DNA from: Neobacillus niacini NBRC 15566
GTDB taxonomy: Bacteria; Bacillota; Bacilli; Bacillales; Cytobacillaceae
Length of the DNA: 64,000 nucleotides
Reading direction: 5' to 3'
Assembly (NCBI RefSeq): GCF_001591505.1
Contig: NZ_BCVA01000003.1
Location: 186,001 to 250,000, forward strand
The translations under genes were made by a program, and so were the position numbers. Below, piece by piece: positions 51,146-61,003 of the stretch. Position 1 is the stretch's first letter; each line of letters starts with the position of its first letter. A model generated the notes under the pieces. That model did no database searches. It was given only the letters and a program-made list of their open reading frames with translations, and was not told the origin of the DNA.

Positions 51146-51340
51146 TTATATACCTTGTTGATTTCGTAATGTTTGTTCAGCCAACGCGACAAGACGTTTG
51201 GTCATTTCGCCGCCGACTGAGCCGTTTGCTCGTGCGGTCGTATCAGCACCAAGTTGAACTCCAAACTCGTTGGCGATTTCTTCCTTCATTTGATTCAGAA
51301 CATTGTCTGCACCAGGAACCAATAGTTTGTTTCTAGCCAT
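51146..51340 (-). CDS. Alpha/beta-type small acid-soluble spore protein
   Basis: 64 residues with the SASP signatures: EIANEFGV containing the GPR protease cleavage site, and [12 protein letters not shown]. Binds and protects DNA in the dormant spore and is made in the forespore under SigG. Shows the organism sporulates. An 18-bp perfect palindrome lies about 30 bp upstream. GGGAGTGATG precedes the ATG. Confidence 0.95.
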   Translation of the reverse strand: MARNKLLVPGADNVLNQMKEEIANEFGVQLGADTTARANGSVGGEMTKRLVALAEQTLRNQQGI

Positions 51341-51367
51341 GATACATCACTCCCGACGAAGTTTTTT

Positions 51368-51385
51368 GAGCAATTAGAATTGCTC
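51368..51385. repeat. 18-bp perfect palindrome upstream of the SASP gene
   Basis: GAGCAATT-AG-AATTGCTC. No T-run, so not a terminator; it falls in the 5' leader or promoter of the SASP gene. Confidence 0.6.
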
Positions 51386-51426
51386 GTATATAATTTACCC
51401 TGATTGATTATTCCGGATTCGTGACA

Positions 51427-52557
51427 CTAATTGGCATAATAGTTTTGCGTGTAATAAGGCTGCGATTTCTCATTAAAGGCTACACCAACTCCTAAGTACT
51501 CATAATCTTGGCGCAGTATATTTTCACGGTGTCCAAGTGAATTCATTAATCCTTCATGGGCAAAGATACTGCTTAATTGACCGTATGCCAGATTTTCTCC
51601 AGCAGTATGGAACCTAACGGAATCCTCTTTCATTCTGTCAAATGGTGATTGTCCTTGCAAATTCTTATGATCGAAATAATTATTTGTGGCCATATCAGCA
51701 CTATGCTCTCTAGCCGTTTCTCTCACATGGTCATCCCAGGTGAGGACAGAGAGTTGGTGATTCACTCGGGATGCATTAGTTAAATCAAACATTTGATACT
51801 CAAAGCCTTCTTTTAAGGTTGGCGATGCCTCCGTATAAAAATCTTTTTTGTTGTCCTCCATGGTTTTACTGACGATTTGTATCGCTGTTACAGTATTATT
51901 TTCATGCTTATCATAAAAAATCGTCACATAAGCGTTATCCAGTAAAAATAAATCATTGTCACTATTCTCTTGCAGCTGATATATGACCATTCCTTTTTGA
52001 ACTTTCGTTATAGGATCTCCGAGAATGCTGCGAACATTTTCTTTCGATGTAGCGCCAATCTTAATTCCATTAGTAGAAGTCAATAAATCTTGGTTGGTGT
52101 ATAAACCGGCAGCTTGATTATTGTCATCATACATCACCATAAAGAAATTATGATAATTCTCATGATAAGCATGCCAGTTTGTGCCATATTCATTTAGAGA
52201 AATCCGTTTTGCTAAACCTAGATTATGTTCGATGTCCGTCTTTGCATTTCCAAGCTCGATATTGTGAATAGAAAAAGTTTGTTGAGATGGTGGTGTTAAC
52301 TCCACCTTTTTCGGTGGGGGCTCATTCGATATTTCTTTGTTTAATGGCATTTCATCTAATTGAAAACCAAACTGTTTTAACATCTGCTGAATATCATCAT
52401 ATAAAACACTAACCGTTTCTGGAACCTCAAGATTTTCTTTTAATGACGATACAAAATTAGCATGAATGTCGGAATTATCCAGCTGTTTTGTGATATAAGG
52501 CCAGGAAATATATAGTAAAAATAATAATGCAATTAATCTCAATAAACGAAACATCAT
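51427..52557 (-). CDS. ylbC: CAP-domain protein with CAP-associated N-terminal domain (YlbC-like)
   Basis: 376 residues: an N-terminal membrane anchor/signal (about 4-20), a CAP-associated domain (about 95-235) and a C-terminal CAP/SCP domain (about 245-376). The last shows LTNASRVNHQLSVLTWDD, ENLAYGQ and LGHRENIL. Same architecture as B. subtilis YlbC, an extracytoplasmic protein of unknown exact role. GGAGGAAAG precedes the ATG. Confidence 0.87.
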   Translation of the reverse strand: MMFRLLRLIALLFLLYISWPYITKQLDNSDIHANFVSSLKENLEVPETVSVLYDDIQQMLKQFGFQLDEMPLNKEISNEPPPKKVELTPPSQQTFSIHNIELGNAKTDIEHNLGLAKRISLNEYGTNWHAYHENYHNFFMVMYDDNNQAAGLYTNQDLLTSTNGIKIGATSKENVRSILGDPITKVQKGMVIYQLQENSDNDLFLLDNAYVTIFYDKHENNTVTAIQIVSKTMEDNKKDFYTEASPTLKEGFEYQMFDLTNASRVNHQLSVLTWDDHVRETAREHSADMATNNYFDHKNLQGQSPFDRMKEDSVRFHTAGENLAYGQLSSIFAHEGLMNSLGHRENILRQDYEYLGVGVAFNEKSQPYYTQNYYAN

Positions 52558-52695
52558 CTTTCCTCCAATTCTATTAGGAGTATAGCCAATTTCGATTAAC
52601 TGTAAAATAAATTAGCCCTGAAATCAAGATATATTTTCGTTAATTTCATTATATCTGAGATAAACGGAATATTTTTCATTGTCGAAAAAAAGTGA

Positions 52696-52729
52696 AAATG
52701 TCAGGCACACTATCAAGTGCCTGACATTT
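52696..52729 (-). terminator. Terminator of the RNase J gene
   Basis: AAATGTCAGGCAC pairs with GTGCCTGACATTT; followed on the minus strand by a T-rich tract. Confidence 0.9.
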
Positions 52730-52732
52730 GCT

Positions 52733-54403
52733 TTATATTTCGAGGATAATTGGTAGAATCATCGGTTTTCTTTTTGTGTGCTTAAACAAATACTGTCCTA
52801 CCGATTTTTTAATATTTTGCTTCATCACATTCCACTGGCGGATATTATCTGCTTCTAGTTCAAGAATCACTTTCTTAACAAGGCGGTTAATTTCTCTTAT
52901 TAGGTCCTCGGATTCCTTTACATACACAAATCCACGAGTAATCGTGTCAGGACCTTGGATAATTTTACGATCGGATTTACTGATCGTTAAAACAATAACA
53001 AGCATTCCATCTTCAGAAAGCTGTCTGCGGTCTCGTAAAACAACTTCCCCCACATCGCCAACACTAATGCCATCTACATACGTGTCTCCTGCAGGGATAT
53101 TTCGTGTCTGCCGAGCCACTGAATTTTCAATATCAATAACGTCACCATTTTTTATAATAAATGTATTTCCTTTTTCAACACCGACCGATTCAGCTAACTG
53201 CCTGTGATGATGGAGCATTCGATATTCACCATGAATCGGGATAAAATAGGTTGGCTTCATCAGCGTGAGCATAAGTTTCAGGTCTTCCTGGTAGCCATGA
53301 CCGGAAACATGCATACCTGTTGAGCTGCCCGAGCCATAAATGACCTTAGCTCCTAGTTGAAATAGGTTATCAATGATCTTAGAAACCCCTTTTTCATTTC
53401 CTGGGATAGGTGATGCTGCTAAAACAACCGTATCTCCAGGATATATGGTTGCATCACGATAATTACCTGTTGATAACCGTGATAAAGCTGCATTAGGTTC
53501 ACCCTGACTCCCTGTACAAAGAATCGCAATCTTATCAGGAGGGAATTGTTCAATCTCATTCGCATTGATGAGCATCCCTTCTGGCATATCTAAGTATCCG
53601 CGTTCCATTGCAACATCCACCACGTTAACCATACTTCGTCCAAGTAACGCCAGCTTACGATTTGTCTTCATCGCTGCTTCGACTACCTGTTGAACACGGT
53701 TCACATTTGAGGCAAACGTGGAAAGAATTATTTTTCCATCCGCCTTTATAAATGCCTCTAATAAATGGTCACCAACCATTTGTTCAGACGGAGATAACCC
53801 CTTGCGTTCGGCATTGGTACTTTCCGAAATTAAGGCAATGACCCCTTTTTGGCCAATCTCAGCCATTTTATGAATATCACTAAATTGGTCATTTGAGGGT
53901 GTTAAATCAAACTTAAAGTCACCGGTATGAACGACATTTCCTTCGGGTGTGTGAAAGACTATGCCTAGGCAGTCAGGAATACTATGACTCACCTTGAAGA
54001 AGGATACACCAATTTTTCCGAATTCAAGTGTTGATTCGGAGTTAATGGTAACAAGTTCCGTATCGCGAAGCAGGCGGTGCTCTTCCAATTTTAATTCGAT
54101 TAATCCCAATGTAAAACGAGTTGCATATATAGGAACATGATTAAATCTCTTCAGAAAGAAAGGAATACCGCCAATATGATCTTCATGGCCGTGTGTTACA
54201 ATCATCGCGCGTATTTTGTCCTGATGTTCCTCTAGATAGGTCATATCAGGGATTATTAGGTCAATCCCCATCAAACTCTCATCAGGAAATTTACCGCCGC
54301 AGTCGATGATGATGATATCGTCTTCATACTGAATGACGTACATGTTTTTCCCGATTTCATTAATGCCTCCCAAGGCAAAAATGGATACAGATTTTTTACT
54401 CAT
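52733..54403 (-). CDS. Ribonuclease J
   Basis: 556-residue metallo-beta-lactamase/beta-CASP nuclease involved in 5'-3' decay and processing of RNA. The active site is complete: HGHEDHIGG (about 72-80), H in VSHSIPD, HTGDFKFD, and the beta-CASP motifs FASNVNRVQQ, GRSM and SGHGYQEDL. The intact HEDH favours the J1 class over J2, which carries a degenerate HDEN. Sequence detail (SESTNAERKG) differs from B. subtilis J1, so a third paralog is possible; no gene symbol is given. Confidence 0.9.
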   Translation of the reverse strand: MSKKSVSIFALGGINEIGKNMYVIQYEDDIIIIDCGGKFPDESLMGIDLIIPDMTYLEEHQDKIRAMIVTHGHEDHIGGIPFFLKRFNHVPIYATRFTLGLIELKLEEHRLLRDTELVTINSESTLEFGKIGVSFFKVSHSIPDCLGIVFHTPEGNVVHTGDFKFDLTPSNDQFSDIHKMAEIGQKGVIALISESTNAERKGLSPSEQMVGDHLLEAFIKADGKIILSTFASNVNRVQQVVEAAMKTNRKLALLGRSMVNVVDVAMERGYLDMPEGMLINANEIEQFPPDKIAILCTGSQGEPNAALSRLSTGNYRDATIYPGDTVVLAASPIPGNEKGVSKIIDNLFQLGAKVIYGSGSSTGMHVSGHGYQEDLKLMLTLMKPTYFIPIHGEYRMLHHHRQLAESVGVEKGNTFIIKNGDVIDIENSVARQTRNIPAGDTYVDGISVGDVGEVVLRDRRQLSEDGMLVIVLTISKSDRKIIQGPDTITRGFVYVKESEDLIREINRLVKKVILELEADNIRQWNVMKQNIKKSVGQYLFKHTKRKPMILPIILEI

Positions 54404-54770
54404 TTTTCTTTCAAACCTCCCGATTTACGCTTGCATAATGTTTAGTATTACCTTAAGAAGAGATGAGTATGATGAATGTGGAGCAGTTCCTCGAAAAATG
54501 AAAGAAAAGATTATTTTTTATTTTAAAAAAATGTATTGATTTTTCTAAAAATAACAATTAATATATTTTTATATTAAACCCATAGATTTAATCGGAATTA
54601 AAAACAGTAAACCTTGAGGTACCAAGAAAAGGGCGCTATAGACAAGTGCCCTTTAGAGTAAACACCGCATATATTTATAACTAGCAAAATCCATTTTTCA
54701 GCATTTCAATGGATTATTTTTGGGAGTGAATGTTGACTGAATTACTCAACATTAATGGAGGAGGGATGGA
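54404..54770 (+). other. Divergent intergenic region with dyads before the rrf2 gene
   Basis: 367 bp without a gene. Three inverted repeats are seen: AAAGGGC...GCCCTTT (54628-54654), AATCCATT-N12-AATGGATT (54688-54715) and AATGTTGA-N9-TCAACATT (54729-54753). The last ends four bases before the rrf2 Shine-Dalgarno. Confidence 0.65.
54729..54753 (+). promoter_or_regulatory. Candidate Rrf2 operator
   Basis: Perfect 8-bp inverted repeat AATGTTGA/TCAACATT with a 9-bp spacer, immediately before the rrf2 Shine-Dalgarno. Autoregulation is inferred. Confidence 0.45.
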
Positions 54771-55253
54771 ATGAAGGTATCGAGCAAAGGTGAATATGCC
54801 TTGCGAGCTTTGCTACAGCTGGGAAATCATCAAGGTAATGTACTAGGCATACAAGAAATATCTGAAAAAACCCTAGTCAGCATTCATTATTTGGAACAAA
54901 TCTTACTTCAATTAAAAAAGCTGGGTTATGTTACGAGCAAACGAGGTGCCAAGGGTGGCTATATGCTGCAAAAGGAACCTCGAGAAATCAATATTGGAGA
55001 AGTTATCCGAGATTTGGAAGGTCCTCTGTCACCGATGAGCTGCGCGTCTATTACAAAATATGAGCCATGTCCATTAGAGGGCGGATGTCAATTAAAGCCG
55101 TTGTGGTCGATGGTGCGTGACACCATTGCATTTGTTCTGGAACGAACCACATTGGAGGATTTACTTTTAAACCGAATTACGAAGTTAGAAGGAGAGGATA
55201 TCATTGTCGTCAAAAGCCCGTCTGGATCAACAGGTGATGGAAAAAATAGCTAG
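54771..55253 (+). CDS. Rrf2 family regulator with Fe-S-type cysteines
   Basis: 160 residues: winged helix (1-75) with QEISEKTLVSIHYLEQIL and the wing SKRGAKGGYML, then a dimer helix. Three cysteines in SCASITKYEPCPLEGGC (about 89-105) match the IscR/NsrR-type cluster-binding spacing; the B. subtilis sulfur regulator CymR lacks them. Upstream of a sulfate transporter, so it probably controls sulfur uptake, possibly sensing Fe-S status or cysteine. GGAGGAGGG precedes the ATG. Confidence 0.87.
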   Translation: MKVSSKGEYALRALLQLGNHQGNVLGIQEISEKTLVSIHYLEQILLQLKKLGYVTSKRGAKGGYMLQKEPREINIGEVIRDLEGPLSPMSCASITKYEPCPLEGGCQLKPLWSMVRDTIAFVLERTTLEDLLLNRITKLEGEDIIVVKSPSGSTGDGKNS

Positions 55254-55398
55254 TTTATTAGAAGGCTTAGAATTTGGCACCGTTCAAATCACCGTACATG
55301 ATTCACAAATCACACAAATTGACCGCTTAGAAAAGCACCGCTTGCCGCTAAAAAGCAAACAGACTAACGTCGTATCTAATCAATCTAAAAGCAGGTAA
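55204..55398 (+). CDS. yezD: YezD family small protein
   Basis: 64 residues of the DUF2292/YezD family, with VQITVHDSQITQIDRLEKHRL as the family core (about 24-44). Starts with TTG after AAGGAGAGG and overlaps the end of the rrf2 gene by 50 bp in another frame, so it is translationally coupled. YezD genes typically sit beside sulfate-assimilation genes; biochemical role unknown. Confidence 0.85.
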   Translation: MSSKARLDQQVMEKIASLLEGLEFGTVQITVHDSQITQIDRLEKHRLPLKSKQTNVVSNQSKSR

Positions 55399-55436
55399 TA
55401 AACATTATGAATAGCTGCCGATCGGACACACCGAAG

Positions 55437-55495
55437 GCCCTTTAGTATCTTGTACATGTGCTATGTACACGTATGAAACTAATGGGGCTTTTTTT
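55437..55495 (+). terminator. Nested hairpin with T-run before the sulfate-binding gene
   Basis: Outer stem GCCC.TTTAGT (55437-55446) with ACTAA.GGGGC (55478-55488), inner stem TGTACAT/ATGTACA (55451-55457 and 55463-55469), then seven T. It can be a terminator after yezD or an attenuator for the transporter operon. Confidence 0.7.
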
Positions 55496-55536
55496 ATTGC
55501 GAAAAAAGCCTACTAAATTAAAGAGGGGTTAATAAC

Positions 55537-56574
55537 ATGATGAAAAAGATTTGGATTACACTATTTTCGCTAACTTTACTTTTAGTGTCCGCATGCTCGA
55601 ACCAAAGCACCACACGTGAGAAAGATACTCCTGCTGCAAAAAAAGAAGTGGAACTATTAAACGTGTCATACGATCCAACTAGAGAATTTTATGAGGAATT
55701 CAACAAAAGCTTTGCCGCTTATTGGGAAAAAGAAAAAGGGCAAAAGGTAACCATCAATCAATCTCATGGTGGTTCTGGTAAGCAGTCTCGATCTGTTATT
55801 GACGGTTTAGAGGCTGATATTGTTACCCTGGCACTTGCTTATGATATCGATGTCATCGCAGAAGCGGGAAAGCTTCCAGTGAATTGGCAGGAACGCCTAG
55901 AAAACAACAGTTCACCTTACACTTCTACGATTGTGTTTCTTGTTAGAAAAGGCAACCCAAAAGGCATTAAAGACTGGAATGATCTCGTGAAAAATGACGT
56001 ATCCGTGATCACTCCAAATCCTAAAACCTCCGGCGGAGCGAGATGGAATTACCTAGCGGCCTGGGGATATGCATTAGAGGAAAATAACGGGGACGAAGCA
56101 AAAGCAAAAGAATTTGTAACCAAACTCTTTAAAAACGTTCCAGTTTTAGATTCTGGTGCCCGGGGTTCTACTACTACGTTTGTGGAAAGAGGCATTGGTG
56201 ATGTACTGATTGCGTGGGAAAACGAGGCCTTTTTAGCTCTAAATGAGTTAGGCAAGGATGAATTCGAAATTGTGGTTCCATCTGTAAGTATCCTAGCAGA
56301 GCCGCCAGTTACGGTTGTCGACGAAACAGCAAAGAAACATGGAACTGAAGAGGTTGCGACAGCCTATTTAAATTATCTTTACAGCGAGGAAGGTCAAGAA
56401 ATTGCAGCTAAAAACTATTATCGCCCGCGTTCAGAGGAAGTAGCTAAAAAGTACGAAAATCAATTCCCAGAAATAAAGTTGTTTACGATTGACGAAGTTT
56501 TTGGCGGATGGAAAAATGCCCAAAAAATCCATTTCGATGATGGCGGAGTCTTTGACGAGATTTACAAACCGTAA
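55537..56574 (+). CDS. Sulfate ABC transporter substrate-binding lipoprotein
   Basis: 345 residues: lipoprotein signal with lipobox VSAC near residue 19, then the CysP/Sbp fold. Family segments: [17 protein letters not shown], the anion-binding [13 protein letters not shown] and [18 protein letters not shown]. Binds sulfate (or thiosulfate) outside the membrane for the CysTWA transporter encoded next. First of four genes with gaps of 15-40 bp. Confidence 0.92.
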   Translation: MMKKIWITLFSLTLLLVSACSNQSTTREKDTPAAKKEVELLNVSYDPTREFYEEFNKSFAAYWEKEKGQKVTINQSHGGSGKQSRSVIDGLEADIVTLALAYDIDVIAEAGKLPVNWQERLENNSSPYTSTIVFLVRKGNPKGIKDWNDLVKNDVSVITPNPKTSGGARWNYLAAWGYALEENNGDEAKAKEFVTKLFKNVPVLDSGARGSTTTFVERGIGDVLIAWENEAFLALNELGKDEFEIVVPSVSILAEPPVTVVDETAKKHGTEEVATAYLNYLYSEEGQEIAAKNYYRPRSEEVAKKYENQFPEIKLFTIDEVFGGWKNAQKIHFDDGGVFDEIYKP

Positions 56575-56593
56575 GAATAAAGGAGAGTTTTAA

Positions 56594-57430
56594 GTGGCTA
56601 ATAAGAAAAAGCGACATCGAGTTTTACCGGGTTTTGGCCTTTCAATCGGATACACACTCATTTATCTAAGCCTAATGGTCTTGATTCCGATTGCATTTCT
56701 ATTTTTAAAAGCATCGACGATCAGCCTGGCAGAATTTTGGGAGACTGTTACGGATGAGAGAGTAGTCGCTTCCTATAAATTAACGATTTATACCTCGTTT
56801 ATTGCCGCTTTGATTAATGCTGTATTCGGGACACTGATTGCCTGGGTATTGGTAAGGTACGATTTTTATGGGAAACGAATCATTGATGCCCTTGTAGACT
56901 TACCCTTTGCTCTTCCCACGGCAGTGGCAGGGATTGCGCTTACCACCATTTATGCTCCTAATGGATGGATAGGGAAATACTTTGAAGCTATGGGAATAAA
57001 GGTAGCCTATACGCCACTTGGTATTATGGTTGCCTTAACTTTTATCGGTCTTCCCTTTGTCGTACGGTCGGTCCAGCCGGTGTTACACGATTTAGATCGT
57101 CAGTATGAAGAGGCAGCTTCTACACTTGGTGCTAGTGGGTCTCAGATCTTCGTGAAAATTATATTACCGGCCATTTTCCCCGCGATTTTAACAGGATTTG
57201 CCCTTGCCTTTGCAAGGGCTTTGGGGGAATATGGCTCAGTTGTTTTCATATCCGGCAACATGCCGATGAAAACGGAAATTGTTCCATTGCTCATCATTAC
57301 GAAATTAGAGCAATTCAATTATGCGGGTGCTGCCGCAATCGCGGTTGTCATGCTTGTATTTTCATTCGTTCTATTATTCTTAATCAATTTTTGGCAGTGG
57401 AAAACAACGAAAAAGTATCAAATGAACTAG
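56594..57430 (+). CDS. cysT: Sulfate ABC transporter permease CysT
   Basis: 278 residues with six predicted membrane segments and the BPD permease loop EEAASTLGASGSQIFVKIILPAI near 175. N-terminal KKKRHRVLPGFGLSIGYTLIYLSL is typical of CysT. GTG start after AAAGGAG. Pairs with CysW to form the channel. Confidence 0.92.
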   Translation: MANKKKRHRVLPGFGLSIGYTLIYLSLMVLIPIAFLFLKASTISLAEFWETVTDERVVASYKLTIYTSFIAALINAVFGTLIAWVLVRYDFYGKRIIDALVDLPFALPTAVAGIALTTIYAPNGWIGKYFEAMGIKVAYTPLGIMVALTFIGLPFVVRSVQPVLHDLDRQYEEAASTLGASGSQIFVKIILPAIFPAILTGFALAFARALGEYGSVVFISGNMPMKTEIVPLLIITKLEQFNYAGAAAIAVVMLVFSFVLLFLINFWQWKTTKKYQMN

Positions 57431-57445
57431 AGGAGATAGGGGAAT

Positions 57446-58294
57446 ATGATTGTTCAAGAGCTTCGAGAGAAAAATATAAAAACCAATACTGAGCCGGGTC
57501 TCCTAAAAAAATGGGTGTTAATTACGATAGCTTTAGGGTTTCTAGGATTATTTATTCTTGTGCCTTTGATCGCTGTGTTCTCTGAGGGACTAAATAAGGG
57601 AATTGAGCTGTACTTCGCTTCTTTGACTGAACGAGACGCATTATCAGCAATTAAATTAACGTTACTTACCGCTGCGATCACGATACCTGTTAATACGATT
57701 TTTGGCGTGCTGGCTGCTTGGGGGATAACAAAGTTTAATTTTAGAGGTAAAAATATTTTAATTACCTTAATTGACATCCCGTTTGCCGTTTCACCGGTCA
57801 TTGCCGGCCTTGTTTTTGTTCTTATGTTTGGTTCACAGGGAGTATTGGGTCCGTTTTTAGAGGCTAATGAAATCAAGATTATCTTTGCTGTACCAGGAAT
57901 CATTTTAGCGACTATTTTTGTTACCTTCCCATTTGTGGTCAGAGAACTACTCCCCATTATGGAAGAGCAAGGAACGGAAGAAGAACAAGCCGCCATTACA
58001 CTTGGTGCAAGCGGCTGGCAAATGTTTTTTCGGGTGACATTGCCCAATATTAAGTGGGGGTTGTTGTACGGGGTTATTCTTTGTAACGCCCGAGCCATGG
58101 GTGAATTCGGAGCGGTATCTGTTGTTTCCGGCCATATCAGAGGGTTAACCAATACCATTCCTCTTCATGTTGAAATTCTATATAACGAATACAATTTTAC
58201 AGCTGCATTTGCCGCGGCTTCCTTACTTGCACTTCTTGCAATACTAACATTAATTTTAAAAAGCCTTGTGGAGTGGAAAACGAGAAAACACTAA
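57446..58294 (+). CDS. cysW: Sulfate ABC transporter permease CysW
   Basis: 282 residues, six membrane segments, EAA loop [22 protein letters not shown] near 180 and the CysW-typical [18 protein letters not shown] near 215. A longer minus-strand reading frame over the same DNA is a shadow. AGGAGA precedes the ATG. Confidence 0.92.
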   Translation: MIVQELREKNIKTNTEPGLLKKWVLITIALGFLGLFILVPLIAVFSEGLNKGIELYFASLTERDALSAIKLTLLTAAITIPVNTIFGVLAAWGITKFNFRGKNILITLIDIPFAVSPVIAGLVFVLMFGSQGVLGPFLEANEIKIIFAVPGIILATIFVTFPFVVRELLPIMEEQGTEEEQAAITLGASGWQMFFRVTLPNIKWGLLYGVILCNARAMGEFGAVSVVSGHIRGLTNTIPLHVEILYNEYNFTAAFAAASLLALLAILTLILKSLVEWKTRKH

Positions 58295-58334
58295 ACAGAG
58301 ATAAAGTGTTTTATTAAAATGGAGGATTGTACAA

Positions 58335-59399
58335 ATGGGGATTACAATCAAGGATGTATCAAAGGCGTTTGGAAACTTTCCGGCCGTTAAAGAAGTAAAT
58401 CTAGAAATTCCAACAGGTGATTTTGTAGCTTTATTAGGACCATCAGGTTCTGGAAAAACCACTCTTCTAAGGCTCATTGCAGGTTTGGAGGGGTTAGATT
58501 CTGGAGGAATCTTTTTCAATGACAAGGATTACACGTATAAAACGATTAAAGAACGGAATGTAGGGTTTGTTTTTCAAAACTACGCGTTGTTTAAGCATAT
58601 GACGATATTTGAAAATGTAGCTTTTGGATTAAAGGTAAGACCAAGGAAAACGCGTCCCTCTAAAAAGGAAATTGCTGAAAAAGTAAATGAATTGTTGAAG
58701 CTCGTTCAATTAGAACAGCTCGCTAATCGCTACCCCTCCCAGCTGTCAGGGGGACAAAGACAGCGTATTGCATTAGCCAGGGCACTTGCTGTAGAACCGG
58801 AAGTCCTGCTTCTTGACGAACCGTTTGGAGCTCTCGATGCGAAGGTGCGTCAAGAACTGCGTCACTGGTTAAGGGAAATTCATCAGAGGCTAAACATAAC
58901 CACGATTTTTGTTACCCACGACCAAGAAGAGGCATTAGAAATGGCTGATACTGTAGTTGTGATGAATCAAGGAAAAATTGAACAAATTGGCTCACCGGAG
59001 GAAGTGTATCAAAAGCCAGCAAACGCTTTTGTGTATAGTTTCTTAGGAAGAGTGAACGAATTTCGGGATTATGAAGGGTCGGATGCTATCAGTTATATTC
59101 GGCCGCATGAAATTGCTCTGCGTAAATTTTCCCAAGGAAACAGCATTTTGTCCGAGGTTTCACATATTCATATTATCGGATCTACTGTAAGGATTGAATT
59201 AAGACGGCAGGATACGGGTGTTCTTTTTGAATCAGAAATGAGTATCGAACAGTATCACAATTTGGGTCCTGTAAAAAGAGGTGATATTCTTTTTGCAGAA
59301 TTTAAAAATATTGTGGTATTTGATTCTATTTCTGAAAATAAAAAAACACATGAAGCAAAAATGGGTATTAGAAACACGTTAAAAAGCAAATTAATATAG
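58335..59399 (+). CDS. cysA: Sulfate ABC transporter ATP-binding protein CysA
   Basis: 354 residues. Walker [10 protein letters not shown] (about 35-43), Q-loop, signature LSGGQRQR (about 138-145), Walker B VLLLDEP and H-loop VTHDQ. A C-terminal TOBE-like extension starts about 240 (IRPHEI) and may regulate transport. AGGA precedes the ATG, and a terminator follows directly after the stop. Confidence 0.92.
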   Translation: MGITIKDVSKAFGNFPAVKEVNLEIPTGDFVALLGPSGSGKTTLLRLIAGLEGLDSGGIFFNDKDYTYKTIKERNVGFVFQNYALFKHMTIFENVAFGLKVRPRKTRPSKKEIAEKVNELLKLVQLEQLANRYPSQLSGGQRQRIALARALAVEPEVLLLDEPFGALDAKVRQELRHWLREIHQRLNITTIFVTHDQEEALEMADTVVVMNQGKIEQIGSPEEVYQKPANAFVYSFLGRVNEFRDYEGSDAISYIRPHEIALRKFSQGNSILSEVSHIHIIGSTVRIELRRQDTGVLFESEMSIEQYHNLGPVKRGDILFAEFKNIVVFDSISENKKTHEAKMGIRNTLKSKLI

Positions 59400-59408
59400 A
59401 AGGAAACG

Positions 59409-59436
59409 GTGCTAGGAAATCCTGGCACTTATTTTT
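59409..59436 (+). terminator. Terminator of the sulfate operon
   Basis: GTGCtAGG pairs with CCTgGCAC around AAAT, followed by a T-rich tail. Confidence 0.8.
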
Positions 59437-59539
59437 ATTGAGGAATCGTTATGATTGAAATATATATATATTAAGCATACATTAGAAATAAGAAATTTTT
59501 GTCAAATAGCAGTAAAAAAAGAATGGAAGGGAAGATAAC

Positions 59540-60733
59540 ATGAAATATAACTTTGATGAAATTGTTAATCGGAGAGGGACATATTCCGTAAAATGGGATG
59601 GAGGTCAAATGATAAAAAATATGGGTCTCACGGAAAGATATGATGAAGATACCATTCCATTATTTACAGCCGATATGGATTTACCGGTTCCACAGCCATT
59701 AATAGACGCCTTACATAAGACGGTTGATCATCGTATTTTTGGTTATTCTGTATTTCCTGATGAGTATTTCGAAGCGGTTGGGCATTGGTTTAAAAAAAGA
59801 CATGATTGGGAGTTCAAGAAGGAAGATATTGTCTACAGTCCAGGGACGGTCCATGCCTTGAATGTTGCTGTAAGGGCGCTTACAAAACCAGGAGATGGAG
59901 TGATTATCCAACGGCCAGTTTATCCTCCTTTTACGTCGTCTATCGAGGCAAATGGACGAACGTTAGTAAATAATCCATTGAAAAGTAATGAGGAAGGCTA
60001 TTATTCCATTGATTTTGAAGATTTTGAAGCGAAGGCTTCAGATGAAAACACCAAAATGTTCATTTTATGTAACCCGCATAATCCAACCGGAAGAGTATTT
60101 ACTACCAATGAGCTAAGAAAATTAGCAGATATTTGTGCGAAAAATGATGTGTTAATCATAGCAGATGAAATTCATGGCGATATCGTCCGACGAAATCATA
60201 CCTTTATTCCGATTGCCAAAGCAGCACCTGAGCACGCTGACAAAATTATTACGTTTACGGCGATAAACAAGACCTTTAATGTAGCAGGACTACATTGTAC
60301 CAATGTAATTATCACGAATCCTGAGCTGAGGAAAACCTTCTTTGGCGTCATGGGCATGCACCTGCCGTCACCCTTTACTGTTTCAGCCCTCCTCGCTGTT
60401 TATCATGAGGGAGAGGATTGGTTAGAGCAGCTGAAAGAGTATGTTGACGGAACCATGGAATGGGCAGTGGACTTTTTGGAAGAGAACATGCCAAAAGTGA
60501 AGGTGAGAATACCCGAAGGAACTTATATTATGTGGATGGACTTTAGCGGCTACGGCATATCACCGGATGAAGTTCATGATCGAATCTATAACAAAGCCAA
60601 TGTCCTATTAGAAGATGGAAAAATGTTCGGCGAAGAAGGTCTGCACTATCAACGAATCTGCATTCCATCACCAAGACCCATGATAAAAGAAGCCTTTGAG
60701 AGAATTGCCCGAGAGTTTGAAGATTTGAAATAG
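59540..60733 (+). CDS. PatB/MalY-like PLP-dependent C-S lyase
   Basis: 397-residue fold-type I PLP enzyme of the PatB/MalY group, which cleaves cystathionine or other cysteine conjugates. Signatures: PLFTADMDLPVPQPLI near 40, CNPHNPTGR near 170, ADEIHGD and the PLP lysine in TAINKTFNVAGL (about K237). Located next to sulfate uptake genes, fitting a sulfur role. GGAAGGGAAG precedes the ATG. The stop codon TAG is followed in the same frame by four 21-bp repeats (see repeat entry). Confidence 0.88.
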   Translation: MKYNFDEIVNRRGTYSVKWDGGQMIKNMGLTERYDEDTIPLFTADMDLPVPQPLIDALHKTVDHRIFGYSVFPDEYFEAVGHWFKKRHDWEFKKEDIVYSPGTVHALNVAVRALTKPGDGVIIQRPVYPPFTSSIEANGRTLVNNPLKSNEEGYYSIDFEDFEAKASDENTKMFILCNPHNPTGRVFTTNELRKLADICAKNDVLIIADEIHGDIVRRNHTFIPIAKAAPEHADKIITFTAINKTFNVAGLHCTNVIITNPELRKTFFGVMGMHLPSPFTVSALLAVYHEGEDWLEQLKEYVDGTMEWAVDFLEENMPKVKVRIPEGTYIMWMDFSGYGISPDEVHDRIYNKANVLLEDGKMFGEEGLHYQRICIPSPRPMIKEAFERIAREFEDLK

Positions 60734-60742
60734 GTAATTGAA

Positions 60743-60925
60743 GATTTAGTTGCAGATGAGCTGGACTTAGTTACGGATAAGTTGGAATTAGTTGCGAATG
60801 AGCAGGACTTAGTTGCGGATGGCTGAGTTTAGTTGCGAATGAGCAGAAAATACCGGCGGATAGCGGAGATTACTGGCAGATAGCAGAAAACACTGGCGTA
60901 TAGCCGGAAATATAGACAGGTAGCA
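60743..60925 (+). repeat. Two families of degenerate tandem repeats
   Basis: Units 1-5 (60743-60846) repeat every 20-21 bp around the core TTAGTTGCGGATGAGC. Units 6-9 (60847-60925) repeat every 19-21 bp around the core CTGGCGGATAGC. In the frame of the preceding aminotransferase the first family reads as heptads (DLVADEL, DLVTDKL, ELVANEQ) up to a TGA. No other gene is visible in the 270-bp gap. Confidence 0.85.
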
Positions 60926-61003
60926 GAATGCTAGCAATATGATATCGGATGTTACACAGGTTGATATCCCTAATAAAGCGCTAAGTTTCATAGGAGTGAT
61001 GAC

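Noticed and set aside
52728-53207. 159-codon plus-strand reading frame
   Set aside because: Lies antisense within the RNase J gene and has low-complexity Ser/Ile composition.
54333-54539. 68-codon plus-strand frame
   Set aside because: Overlaps the start of the RNase J gene antisense and has no ribosome site.
57454-58158. 234-codon minus-strand reading frame
   Set aside because: Fully inside cysW, which has clear family motifs; it is a shadow of a low-stop region.
60743-60925. CRISPR array
   Set aside because: The repeats are contiguous 19-21 bp units without unique spacers, and no cas genes are present.
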